NCBI RefSeq assembly: GCF_024721115.1
Contig: NZ_JAMDHK010000011.1
Location: forward strand, 1,055 to 65,054
Reading direction: 5' to 3'
DNA from: Salipiger pentaromativorans
GTDB taxonomy: Bacteria > Pseudomonadota > Alphaproteobacteria > Rhodobacterales > Rhodobacteraceae
Length of the DNA: 64,000 bases
The position numbers and the translations under genes are program-made. This document shows positions 1 to 7,290 of the stretch, in pieces (position 1 is the first letter of the stretch; every line of letters begins with the position of its first letter). Under the pieces are notes generated by a model, which had not been told where the DNA came from, ran no database searches, and worked only from the letters and a program-made list of their open reading frames with translations.

Positions 1-81
1 GGAACCATCCTCGACCGCTTTACGCCAGAAGAATGCTCAAACTACTTCAAAAGTGCAGGCTACGCTTCCATAAAACCATGA
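1..81 (+). mobile_element. IS630-type transposase, C-terminal end (cut by window edge)
   Basis: The first 26 codons end in TGA at 79-81 and read ILDRFTPEECSNYF...GYAS, which matches my memory of the C-terminus of IS630-family DDE transposases. The rest of the element lies before the window. The interrupted DUF2237 frame resumes immediately after. The TA at 89-90 fits the TA target preference of this family, so the element probably ends near base 88. The exact terminal repeat could not be defined from one end. Confidence 0.65.
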
Positions 82-82
82 A

Positions 83-385
83 CCGATCTATTTCCGGGAC
101 GGCTATTGCAACACCTGCGCGGAGGACAGCGGCAGCCATACGGTCTGCGCGGTGATGACGGCAGAGTTCCTCGCCTTCTCGGCCTATGTGGGCAACGATC
201 TTTCGACGCCGCGCCCAGAGCTGCATTTTCCTGGTCTCGAACCCGGCGACCGCTGGTGCCTGTGTGCGCTGCGCTTCCTTCAGGCGCATGACGAGGGCTG
301 CGCGCCCAGGGTCGCGCCGGAGGCGACGCATATCCGGGCGCTCGAGGTGGTGCCGCTGGAGGTCTTGCGCCGCCACGCGGGCTGA
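83..385 (+). pseudogene. DUF2237 family protein, 5' part removed by IS insertion
   Basis: The open frame has no start codon of its own. It begins YFRDGYCNTCAEDSGSHTVC, continues through GNDLSTPRPELHFPGLEPGDRWCLC, and ends ALEVVPLEVLRRHAG before TGA at 383-385. This is the DUF2237 family, small soluble proteins of unknown function with conserved cysteines. The expected N-terminal portion (about 20 to 30 residues) is missing. The frame is broken exactly where the transposase end lies, so the gene was probably inactivated by transposition. GTG 152 could in principle start a shorter product, but that would lose the cysteine-rich part. Confidence 0.75.
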
Positions 386-399
386 GCGCCGACGGGCTG

Positions 400-1089
400 T
401 CAGCCGTCGCCGGGTTCGGTCAGGCGGGTGATCATATCGTGAATACCCTTGGCGCCCCCGCCCAGCACAAGCGTCGTGACGACCACGTCGAGCAGCGTCA
501 GAAGCGCGTGCTGCATGCCGGGCAGGGTGTTCGGGTCGGGCAGTTGCAGGACCGGCGCCAGCAGCCGGTAACCGCCCATGGCGATGGCCCCGCCGAGAAC
601 GGTCAGGCAGATGGTGGAGAGGTATTGCTTCTGGATGGTCAGCGCGGCCGCCTGCTCGGTCCGTGTCTCGATGCTGCGGCTGTCGCCCATGGCGAGCGCC
701 GACAGGCGCTCGGCGCTGCCGCCGGCGGACAGGAAGGTCATCCGCTCGTCGGTCGTTTCCAGCATGTCGAACACCGCCTTCTCGCGGGCCATCGCGTCTT
801 CCTGAGATTGCCGCATGACCGCCTGACGCGCCCGGATCTCGGCTTCCTGCGGCCCGCAGATCACCTGAAGCAGCACCTCGACCGCGCGTTCCAGCAGCAG
901 CGCGATGGCCAGCGCCGACCCCAGCGCGACGACAAGCTGCTGCGCGAGGGTGCTGTAGTCGAGCTGGAGAACCTCGACCTCCTGAAAGCCGAGTGTGCCG
1001 GCCAGCAGGATGAGCAGCGCCACGACGCCAAGACGCCGGGAGGCGCGTTTCGGGACAAGGGCGTTCGGGGTCATTCCCTGGGACGGCAT
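400..1089 (-). CDS. four-helix membrane protein of unknown function
   Basis: The 229-residue protein is not recognised. Hydrophobic segments lie at about residues 20-38, 49-68, 157-178 and 197-216. Between the second and third is a charged, Glu/Gln/Arg-rich stretch of about 85 residues (VICGPQEAEIRARQAVMRQS and onward) that probably forms a cytoplasmic helical domain. There is no signal peptide cleavage site. It is the last gene of a minus-strand unit, 33 bp after the subtilase, so it is likely co-expressed with the protease and the haloperoxidase-like protein. A role as membrane anchor, sensor or channel for that unit is inference only. Confidence 0.7.
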   Translation of the reverse strand: MPSQGMTPNALVPKRASRRLGVVALLILLAGTLGFQEVEVLQLDYSTLAQQLVVALGSALAIALLLERAVEVLLQVICGPQEAEIRARQAVMRQSQEDAMAREKAVFDMLETTDERMTFLSAGGSAERLSALAMGDSRSIETRTEQAAALTIQKQYLSTICLTVLGGAIAMGGYRLLAPVLQLPDPNTLPGMQHALLTLLDVVVTTLVLGGGAKGIHDMITRLTEPGDG

Positions 1090-1122
1090 GGCAGAGCTCC
1101 TCTCGTGATCGGTCGGGACTGG

Positions 1123-2454
1123 TCAGGACTGGGGCGCTGCGGACCAGAGGTCGGCGATCGTGAGCAGCGCGGGGGGCGCGCCTGCCGCCTTTTTCGGCAC
1201 CGTCACCGTTTCCTGAAGCTGGAGCGCCAGCGCGATCAGCCCGCCAGCGATGGCGGTCGCGCCCGAGGTGCCGCTGAAGCGACAGAAGAGCGACCCCAGA
1301 TCGAGGTGAAGATCGGCCGCCCTCGGTTCCCATTCATGCGGCGAGGGGTTGTAGCCGAAGGGCCCCGGAACGTCGGTCGAGATCAGATCGAGGAACGAGA
1401 CCTCCTCGCCGCCGGAGGCGTTTGCCGGCAGGCCGAAGGGCTTGAAGCTGTAGGGGTCGAGGCGCACCGCCTCGCGATCGAGGCGGCCCGCGTCTCCGCT
1501 GGGGGCATAGACATCGGCCTCGGCGGTGGAATAGGGAGCCAGACCGCCTTCCGAGGTCAGCGCGCCGACCGACACGATCAGGTTGGTCGGGTCCGACAGC
1601 CGCGCGGGGTAGGTGGGGGCCGTTTCGCCGGTGTTGCCCGCCGCGCAGACGATATGGGTCTGCTGGCCGATCTCGCGGATCTTGTCGTCGAGCGCCTGCC
1701 AAGCGCTTTGAACGGCCGCATCGATCGCAAGATCGGCGTCGAGCGCCGGCGCGCTGTTGGCATCGGGCGCGGGGATGCCGCCAGCGGGGGGAAAGACCGG
1801 TTCGAGTGCGGTGGCGAAGACGATCACATCGGCGCCGATGGACTGGGCGTAGGTGAAGGCGTTTTTCAGAACCACGGGGTTCGGCTCGGACGTGGTGCTG
1901 ATCGGCACGATCCGGCAATAGGGGTTCACCCCGGCGAAGGGCAGATCCTCGATGGTGCTGCTGGCCGGCTGGCCGGCGTAGCGCGCGGGCCTGTGCAGGC
2001 GGATGCCCGAGGCGGGCGGGCGCCCGCCGATCAGCCCGGCCATCGCCGTCCCGTGACCGGAAAAGGCCCCGCGCACGGCGGCACGCTCGGGCGCCTGGGG
2101 CAGTTGCGCGGCTGCGGGCAGCGCCTGCCGCTGCGCCAGCTCTGGCGGGGTGAGCGCCGCGTCGGGCACCGGAAAGACGCCTTCGGGATCGACCGAGAAA
2201 TCCGCCAGGCGCGCGCGATCGACGGCATCGTAGAGACAGGGGTTTTCCCAGGCCACGGAGGTGTCGATCAGCGCGACGGTCACGGTTTTCTGCGCCGCTT
2301 CGGCGGCGTCCCAGGCCGGGCTGGCAAAGCTCTGGGCATCGCTGACCACGCCGATCTTGAGCAGCGGCCAGAGCGCCGGATATTCCGGATAGCTGTCGAC
2401 GCCCTCGGGCTCTCGTGTGGTCGGGTTGAGGATGGGGGTGTTCGAGGTAACCAT
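1123..2454 (-). CDS. subtilisin-like (S8) serine peptidase
   Basis: The 443-residue protein carries a complete subtilase triad: Asp64 in VALIDTS, His134 in GHGTAMAG and Ser397 in FSGTSGATA. An AAGNTG segment supplies the usual oxyanion Asn. No signal peptide or long pro-domain is evident, so it is probably cytoplasmic. The start at 2454 is chosen because GGGAG stands about 8 bases upstream and it leaves 13 bp after the preceding gene; the longer frame from 2496 would overlap that gene. It sits between the haloperoxidase-like gene and a membrane protein in one operon. Intracellular subtilases often process a partner protein; what this one cuts cannot be told from sequence. Confidence 0.88.
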   Translation of the reverse strand: MVTSNTPILNPTTREPEGVDSYPEYPALWPLLKIGVVSDAQSFASPAWDAAEAAQKTVTVALIDTSVAWENPCLYDAVDRARLADFSVDPEGVFPVPDAALTPPELAQRQALPAAAQLPQAPERAAVRGAFSGHGTAMAGLIGGRPPASGIRLHRPARYAGQPASSTIEDLPFAGVNPYCRIVPISTTSEPNPVVLKNAFTYAQSIGADVIVFATALEPVFPPAGGIPAPDANSAPALDADLAIDAAVQSAWQALDDKIREIGQQTHIVCAAGNTGETAPTYPARLSDPTNLIVSVGALTSEGGLAPYSTAEADVYAPSGDAGRLDREAVRLDPYSFKPFGLPANASGGEEVSFLDLISTDVPGPFGYNPSPHEWEPRAADLHLDLGSLFCRFSGTSGATAIAGGLIALALQLQETVTVPKKAAGAPPALLTIADLWSAAPQS

Positions 2455-2467
2455 GCGTCCGTCTCCC

Positions 2468-3670
2468 TCAGCCCAGCCATTCCAGGCGGGCGGCATTCAT
2501 CTGTCTTTCCAGCACGATCTCGAGCGCGGGCAGAACGCGGCGCGCAAGTTCCTGCCCGGCCAGCGTGTCGGCGGCGTAATGCAGCCCCGCCCATTCCCGG
2601 TTCTTGGCGATCTCGTCGCAGGAGCGGAACAGCGCCGGAATGCCCGGATGTTCGGGCAGGGTGCGTGACACGATCAGCGCGATGGCGCGCGACTGGAAGG
2701 CGTGGTTCGACGGGTAAGACGGGTGCCAGGGAACGGGCACGAAAGGCGTGAGCCCGGGCGACAGCTCGCTCGGCCGCAGCACATCGAAGCGCGCCTTGTA
2801 GTGCAGGCCGATTTCCTCGGTGATCGCCGCCGTGGAGGTGATCAGCCGCGCCAGCGCCTCGATCCCGCCGGCATTGGTCGCGCCCAGCGGCACGACATAG
2901 CCCTTCAGCTCGAGATCGACCTCGCGCAGAATCGCCGCCCGCCGCCATTCCAGCTCGGGCCGGGTGCGCAGCAGCTCCAGCCGTTCGCGCAGCACCGGGA
3001 TCTCGTGTTCCAGCAATTCGGTATAGGGCCTGGGCAGCGTCAGCGACAGGTCCTTCCAGAGCGCCTTGACCTCGGGCAGATGCAGCATCTCGCGCTCCTG
3101 CCAGGGCGGGGCGATGTCGGCTGCGGGATATTCGAACCCGTCGGTATCGAAGGTGCTCCCCCGGTTGCCTCGGTTCCCCCGGTTTCCGCGATTGCCCCTG
3201 TTGCCGCGATTGCCCCGGTTCCCCCGGTTGCCTCTGTTCCCGCGGTTGCCGCGATTGCCCCGGTTGAGGCGGCCGCCGATCACGGTTTCGCCCGACGGGG
3301 CGCTGAGCGCCAAGGCCGCCCGGGGCGCGGCGCCGAGCGCGCCACCCTCGATGGCAATCTCAAGATCGCCCATCCCGATCCCGGCCACCTCTTTCGCCAG
3401 TGCGGGCGCCCCGGCGACCCGGCGCGCGTCGATCTTGCCCAGTTCGGTCAGCTCGGAGAGCATCTCGGGCGCGAAGGCATCGGGCGTCGCGCGGTAGGTT
3501 TCAAGCGCCGCCGAGAACGGCTGGCCTTCCAGCGTCTCGTCCTCGGCGAGCACCTCGGCGAATTTCGACAGCGGCAGCCGCATGCTGCCGGTTCTCCGCT
3601 CGAGACGGATGTCGTCCTTCCGGACGATCAGCGCGCGGCCCGCGAGCCGCTGCGAAATGGTCGATGACAT
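2468..3670 (-). CDS. PAP2 / vanadium-haloperoxidase-like protein with (Asn-Arg-Gly)12 linker
   Basis: This is a 400-residue protein. Residues 1-135 form an N-terminal domain I do not recognise, residues 136-171 are twelve NRG tripeptides, and residues 172-400 form a helical catalytic domain. The three motifs of the PAP2/vanadium haloperoxidase superfamily are present: K292-x6-R299-P300, S321-N322-H323 (where PSGH is usual), and R358-x5-H364-x3-D368. All phosphate/vanadate ligands are therefore retained. No signal peptide or membrane helix is seen, unlike membrane PAP2 lipid phosphatases and closer to soluble haloperoxidase-like enzymes. Substrate, and whether it acts as phosphatase or haloperoxidase, are unknown. 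It lies 17 bp after the SARP regulator and 13 bp before the subtilase. Confidence 0.8.
   Translation of the reverse strand: MSSTISQRLAGRALIVRKDDIRLERRTGSMRLPLSKFAEVLAEDETLEGQPFSAALETYRATPDAFAPEMLSELTELGKIDARRVAGAPALAKEVAGIGMGDLEIAIEGGALGAAPRAALALSAPSGETVIGGRLNRGNRGNRGNRGNRGNRGNRGNRGNRGNRGNRGNRGSTFDTDGFEYPAADIAPPWQEREMLHLPEVKALWKDLSLTLPRPYTELLEHEIPVLRERLELLRTRPELEWRRAAILREVDLELKGYVVPLGATNAGGIEALARLITSTAAITEEIGLHYKARFDVLRPSELSPGLTPFVPVPWHPSYPSNHAFQSRAIALIVSRTLPEHPGIPALFRSCDEIAKNREWAGLHYAADTLAGQELARRVLPALEIVLERQMNAARLEWLG
3158..3265 (-). repeat. 12 x 9-bp tandem repeat coding (NRG)12
   Basis: Twelve consecutive 9-bp units each encode Asn-Arg-Gly. The units differ at wobble positions (Asn AAC or AAT, several Arg codons, three Gly codons), so the amino acid pattern is conserved better than the DNA. 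That argues for selection on the peptide, or an old expansion, rather than fresh slippage. The repeat joins the N-terminal and catalytic parts of the haloperoxidase-like protein and adds twelve positive charges. Confidence 0.95.
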
Positions 3671-3687
3671 GTCTTCTTCTCCCCTTG

Positions 3688-5526
3688 TCAGCGCAGTCCC
3701 GCGCGCTTCAGACCTGCGGTCAGTCGTTCCGGAAACTCCGCCACCCGGGGCAGATGCCCGGCGTCGAGAATTTCGGTCGTGCTGGTGCCCGGTTGCAGGA
3801 GCTGTAGCTGCCGCACCAGCCGGTGGCCGTCATTCGGATGCCCGAGATGCGCCATCGCCGCCGCCGTATAGCGGATGGCCGAGGTAAAGCGCGGCATGCG
3901 GAACAGCGCCCGGTTGCCGTATTTCGCCGCCGCGACATAGTCGCTGCGGGCGAAGGCGATGATCGCGGCGGTGGTGTCGTAGGTGTAGCGGATCGGGCTG
4001 TGCATCCCCAGGGCCTGGGCCCGCTGCGCGGCAATGGCGCCGGCATCCAGTTCGCCGAGGCTGAACAGGCACAGCGCAAGCTGATCCCAGCAAAAGGCCT
4101 GCGCCGGAGCGATTTCGACTGCCTTCTTCGCCAGATCGAGCCCCAGCTCGGCTTCGCCCGCGAGATAGGTCAGTGCATAGCCCGACATCGAGAGGCTGAA
4201 GGCGTGAAACCGGTCGGGCCGCAGCGCATCGCGCGCCAGATCCCGGACCGCATCGGGTGCGGCAAAGCCGCTTTTTCCCAGCTTCTCGCCTGTCCGGATC
4301 GTCGACAGATAGCACAGGAGCGCATGGTGGATCGGCGAGCGGCGATCCTCCACCGCCGTTTCCAGCATGGTCTGTAGCCGGTCGAGCCGGTCCTGCCGCA
4401 GATGAAACATCGAGACGATCGCCTGATAGGGCGACAGGACCTCGGTCTCGCCATAGCCGTCGTTTTCCGCAAGCATCGGGACAAGCTCTTCGACAAGTCG
4501 CAGAATATCGTGATCGCTGGTGGCGCCCGCCGCGGCGGCGGGCGAGGCGATGCCGCTCAGCTCGCCGGTCCAGAGGATCTCGCCGGATTGCGTGTCGAGG
4601 AGCTGGAAGGAGACCTGATTGCGGGCGCGATGGCAGCTCGCGCGGATCATCAGGCGCGGTCCGTTGCTTTGATCCAGCTCCGGTCCGCCGCGACCGTTGA
4701 GGCCGAAATTGTCGCGATAGTCGAACAGACGGAGCGCCAGAACGCCGGAGAGCGCGTCAAGAAACCGGTCGAGCGCCAGATTGGCCGACAGCTCGGACGA
4801 GGGGTCGCGCCCGTCCGATCGGCAGGGCAGCAAGCCGATGGCGACCGCCGCCGGCGGGGTGATCATCGGTTCGATCAGCGCCAGCAGGGCGCTGGGCTCG
4901 AGCGCCTGCTCGGCGGGCGGCGGTTCCTGGTTCAGCCGCTGATCGCGCAGCCAGGTTTCGAACCCCTCGGCGCCCCGCAGGCTGAGGTCGATGCCTTCGA
5001 GGAAAGCCGCATCGCGCCGGGCCGAGGGGGCGAGGCCGGCGGTGATGCGGTCGGGGTCAATCCGGATACTGTAGCGGTCGGCGATGATGCAATCGGGCCC
5101 GAGCGGCGCCAGATCCTTGCGCAGCTCGCTCAGCGCGGTGCGCAGGCTGGCGGCGGATTTGGCGGGGTCGGATTCCGCCCAGAACATCTCGATGAGAGAT
5201 TGTCGGGTGCAGATCTGATCGCGCGACATCAGCAGCACCGCCAGCATGGCACGGCGCAGCTGTCCTTTGGGCGTGACGTCCTGTCCGGTGGCGGTGACCA
5301 CACGGAACGGCCCGAACATGCGCGCCTTGGCGGTCACGAGACCGGTCTGTTCAAATATCGGGTCAGTTGTACTTGCCAATGGCCCGCACACGAATGAAGG
5401 ATCATCTATCGCGCAAAGGCTATTGTCTTGAAGCGGCGCTGTATAGGCCTTCTTTGACCTTGCGGAAGCTCTTCGGCCCAAGAAACCTGTGGTCTCTGGC
5501 AATCTGGCCGTCGATTCTTGCATCAT
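3688..5526 (-). CDS. SARP/BTAD-type transcriptional regulator with TPR region
   Basis: The 612-residue protein has an OmpR/PhoB-type winged helix at about 70-165 (MFGPFRVV...GQLRRAMLAVLL...SLIEMFWAE...LRTALSELRKDL), the arrangement of SARP/BTAD activators. A middle part (about 225-360) resembles TolB-N/adenylate-cyclase-associated regions (ILWTGELSG). The C-terminal part (about 380-600) has TPR-like helices (EIAPAQAFCWDQLALCLFSLGELD). It heads the minus-strand unit and most likely controls it. The start at 5526 has AGGA 5 bases upstream; ATG 5319 (MFGPF) is an alternative that would remove a poorly structured N-terminus. No receiver domain or phosphorylation site is seen, so its signal is unknown. 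Confidence 0.8.
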   Translation of the reverse strand: MMQESTARLPETTGFLGRRASARSKKAYTAPLQDNSLCAIDDPSFVCGPLASTTDPIFEQTGLVTAKARMFGPFRVVTATGQDVTPKGQLRRAMLAVLLMSRDQICTRQSLIEMFWAESDPAKSAASLRTALSELRKDLAPLGPDCIIADRYSIRIDPDRITAGLAPSARRDAAFLEGIDLSLRGAEGFETWLRDQRLNQEPPPAEQALEPSALLALIEPMITPPAAVAIGLLPCRSDGRDPSSELSANLALDRFLDALSGVLALRLFDYRDNFGLNGRGGPELDQSNGPRLMIRASCHRARNQVSFQLLDTQSGEILWTGELSGIASPAAAAGATSDHDILRLVEELVPMLAENDGYGETEVLSPYQAIVSMFHLRQDRLDRLQTMLETAVEDRRSPIHHALLCYLSTIRTGEKLGKSGFAAPDAVRDLARDALRPDRFHAFSLSMSGYALTYLAGEAELGLDLAKKAVEIAPAQAFCWDQLALCLFSLGELDAGAIAAQRAQALGMHSPIRYTYDTTAAIIAFARSDYVAAAKYGNRALFRMPRFTSAIRYTAAAMAHLGHPNDGHRLVRQLQLLQPGTSTTEILDAGHLPRVAEFPERLTAGLKRAGLR

Positions 5527-6129
5527 GATCCTGACCCCGGTTCCGTCGGTTTGCCCGCCCGCCCGTCAGCCCGCGCCGTGGCAGGCGGGGCCGAGGGTGA
5601 GATGGGGCTGCCCCTGTCGAGAGGGGAACGCGAGGGAGGTCCGGACACGCCCCGCCCGCCGGACGCGACAGGCGCCGTTTCCGCAGCGGTTTGGCGACAA
5701 GATGGGCATGAGTTCCTCCGCAGGGTCGTTTTGGAGAACTGTCGCTGCCTTGCCGTCAGCGAAACGTTAATAAACAGGAAATCATGAAGATTTTCGGGCG
5801 CGGTTCCCGGGGCGCCCCCGAATCTTTGTCCCCGGGAGGCCGGTCTCCCGGGGTGACGGCGGGCGGATCCCGGCTCTTCTTCGGGGGCTCTTGTTCCGCT
5901 GTCGCGAAAGATGCCGTCCGTTCCGGTCGGCGAAAACAGCCCCCGGTCTCGGCCAGGCTGTTCGCGCGGGCAGGCAGGGGCGCGCTCCACTCCGCCACGA
6001 AGAACCCGCCTTTGCCGTTCAAGCCCATACCGACGGGCGGACTGACCCCGTCCCAGAGCCATTGCGCGGCACGGGACCAGGCCAGAGGCAGAACAAGCGA
6101 CTGCGCCACGGCGGCGCGTCGGGTCAGGC
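5527..6129. other. 603-bp intergenic region without a convincing gene
   Basis: Open frames exist on both strands (for example 5756-6109 minus and 5784-6245 plus), but they look like low-complexity GC-driven frames with no family resemblance. A perfect 9-bp inverted repeat (CCCCGGGAG / CTCCCGGGG, 6-base loop) lies at 5830-5853 without a T-run on either side. The AT-rich stretch near 5760-5785 may hold a promoter, probably for the SARP gene reading leftward. Nothing else could be supported. Confidence 0.5.
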
Positions 6130-6543
6130 TCAGGCCCGCGCCTCCGCGCCGGCGTAGGCGGCATAGACCTCCTTGGCGGCGAACAGCCCGTTCAGGGCCG
6201 CCGGAAAGCCGGCATAGACAGCCATCTGCATCAGGATCTCGGTAATCTCGGCTTGCGACAGCCCGACGTTCAGCCCCGCCTCGATATGAACCTTGAGCTG
6301 CGGCTGCGCGGTGCCCATCGCCGCGAGCGCCGCAATGGTGGCGATCTCGCGGTCGCGCAGGCTCAGCCCCGGGCGGGAATAGATGTCGCCAAAGGGGAAC
6401 TCGAACAGATAGGTGGCGAAATCGGGGGCGATGTCGGCCAGCGCATCGACGACGTTCCGGCCAGCCTGCCCGTCGATGGCGTCAAGGGCGCGCCGCCCGC
6501 GCTCTGCTCTGGTCTCCTGCGGTGGAGTATCGTGTATCGTCAT
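6130..6543 (-). CDS. carboxymuconolactone decarboxylase family protein
   Basis: The 137-residue protein belongs to the CMD/AhpD-like family (LSLRDREIATIAALAAMG, then HIEAGLNVGLSQAEITEILMQ and AGFPAAL). Family members include gamma-carboxymuconolactone decarboxylase and AhpD-type peroxidase partners. The AhpD CxxC pair is absent here, so the decarboxylase-like or uncharacterised branch is more likely. The start at 6543 is preferred because AAGGA stands upstream and the family N-terminus follows; the longer frame to 6711 runs through the MerR gene in another frame. The gene overlaps the end of merR by 62 bp, so the two are probably translationally coupled and controlled by the MerR protein. Confidence 0.85.
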   Translation of the reverse strand: MTIHDTPPQETRAERGRRALDAIDGQAGRNVVDALADIAPDFATYLFEFPFGDIYSRPGLSLRDREIATIAALAAMGTAQPQLKVHIEAGLNVGLSQAEITEILMQMAVYAGFPAALNGLFAAKEVYAAYAGAEARA

Positions 6544-6907
6544 GGGGTTGCGTCCTTTTCTCCGCTTCGACATAGGTGTCGATCTTGGTGTCGAGGACGA
6601 GAAGGCAGGCTTGCAGCTCGGAGAGATGCGCGCGGACCCGGTCGCGATGCGCTTCCAGAAGGGCACGGCGCGCGGGACCGGTGTGATCGCCCTCCGCGCG
6701 CAGCGCCGCATAATGCAGCATCTCGCGGATCGGCATGCCGGTGGTCTTCAGGCGGTCGAGAAAGGCGATCCAGACAAGGATCGACTCGTCGTAATCCCGC
6801 CGCCCGCCGGCATCGCGATCGGCAAAGGGCAGCAGCCCGATCCGCTCGTAGTAGCGGATCGTGTGGGCCGACAACCCGCTGCGTTTCGCAAGCTCGCCGA
6901 TTTTCAT
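6482..6907 (-). CDS. MerR family transcriptional regulator
   Basis: The 141-residue protein begins MKIGELAKRSGLSAHTIRYYERIGLLP, a textbook MerR winged helix. A dimerisation helix follows (ALLEAHRDRVRAHLSELQ). No metal-binding cysteine cluster is present, so it probably senses an organic or redox signal rather than a metal. A promoter with the 19-bp spacer typical of MerR control lies directly upstream, which indicates autoregulation together with the downstream CMD-family gene. The last 62 bases overlap that gene. Confidence 0.92.
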   Translation of the reverse strand: MKIGELAKRSGLSAHTIRYYERIGLLPFADRDAGGRRDYDESILVWIAFLDRLKTTGMPIREMLHYAALRAEGDHTGPARRALLEAHRDRVRAHLSELQACLLVLDTKIDTYVEAEKRTQPHDDTRYSTAGDQSRARAARP

Positions 6908-6937
6908 GACACCCTGCTTCTCATCAAGACGCCCCCG

Positions 6938-6968
6938 ACCCTAGGGGTTTGAGCGCACTCTAAGTCAA
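6938..6968 (-). promoter_or_regulatory. MerR-type promoter with 19-bp spacer and central dyad
   Basis: Reading leftward, TTGACT (6968-6963) and TAGGGT (6943-6938) are separated by 19 bp instead of 17. The spacer contains the dyad TT-GAG-tgcg-CTC-AA form (GAGTGCGCTC core). Overlong spacers with a central dyad are the hallmark of promoters that MerR-family proteins activate by DNA distortion. The site is about 31 bp before the merR start. Confidence 0.75.
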
Positions 6969-7121
6969 GGGCCGATTTTCGGCGCTCAGCGCCGTCGCAG
7001 CGGGGTCCGCCGCGCTCTGCCTGCCTGTCCATGTTTTTGACCGCCATACCAGCTTGCCCAAACGCCGCTGCCCGGACATCTTGCTCAACGCGATGGTTCA
7101 GGGCGTGCTTGTCAGGGGCGT

Positions 7122-7272
7122 TGAACCGCACCGGGTTTGCCGGAGGCTCCAACTCGTGAGAAGGATGGAGCATCATGAGCAAGACGACGAACAGGTTTTC
7201 CCCCGAGGTGCGTGAACGCGCTGTGCGGATGGTTTTGGACAACGAGGGCCAGTATGTCTCTCGCTGGCAGGT
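7122..7272 (+). mobile_element. IS3-family remnant: terminal repeat plus start of orfA
   Basis: Bases from 7122 (TGAACCGCACCGGGTTTGCC) resemble the left end of IS3-family elements. They are followed by an ATG at 7175 that starts [20 protein letters not shown], the N-terminus of an IS3 OrfA (helix-turn-helix) protein. Similarity stops after SRWQ near 7272; the rest of orfA, all of orfB and the right end are missing. The scar ends about 20 bp from the end of the P-loop ATPase gene, marking a past insertion and deletion. Confidence 0.75.
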
Positions 7273-7290
7273 TCTCCGTCCATCTGGAGA

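Noticed and set aside
439-2751. 770-codon open frame on the plus strand
   Set aside because: It lies opposite the membrane protein and subtilase genes, has mirror-type composition (many Arg/Gly/His) and no recognisable domain. It results from the GC-rich codon pattern.
3158-3265. Possible CRISPR or microsatellite
   Set aside because: Units are 9 bp without spacers and translate to a constant tripeptide in frame; it is a coding repeat.
5756-6109. 117-codon minus-strand frame in the 5527-6129 gap
   Set aside because: Composition is irregular, no ribosome site or family was recognised, and the frame on the other strand is equally open, so no coding claim is made.
6970-7121. Possible further transposase remnant between the MerR promoter and the IS3 end
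   Set aside because: Neither strand gave a recognisable transposase segment. It is left as unexplained intergenic sequence.
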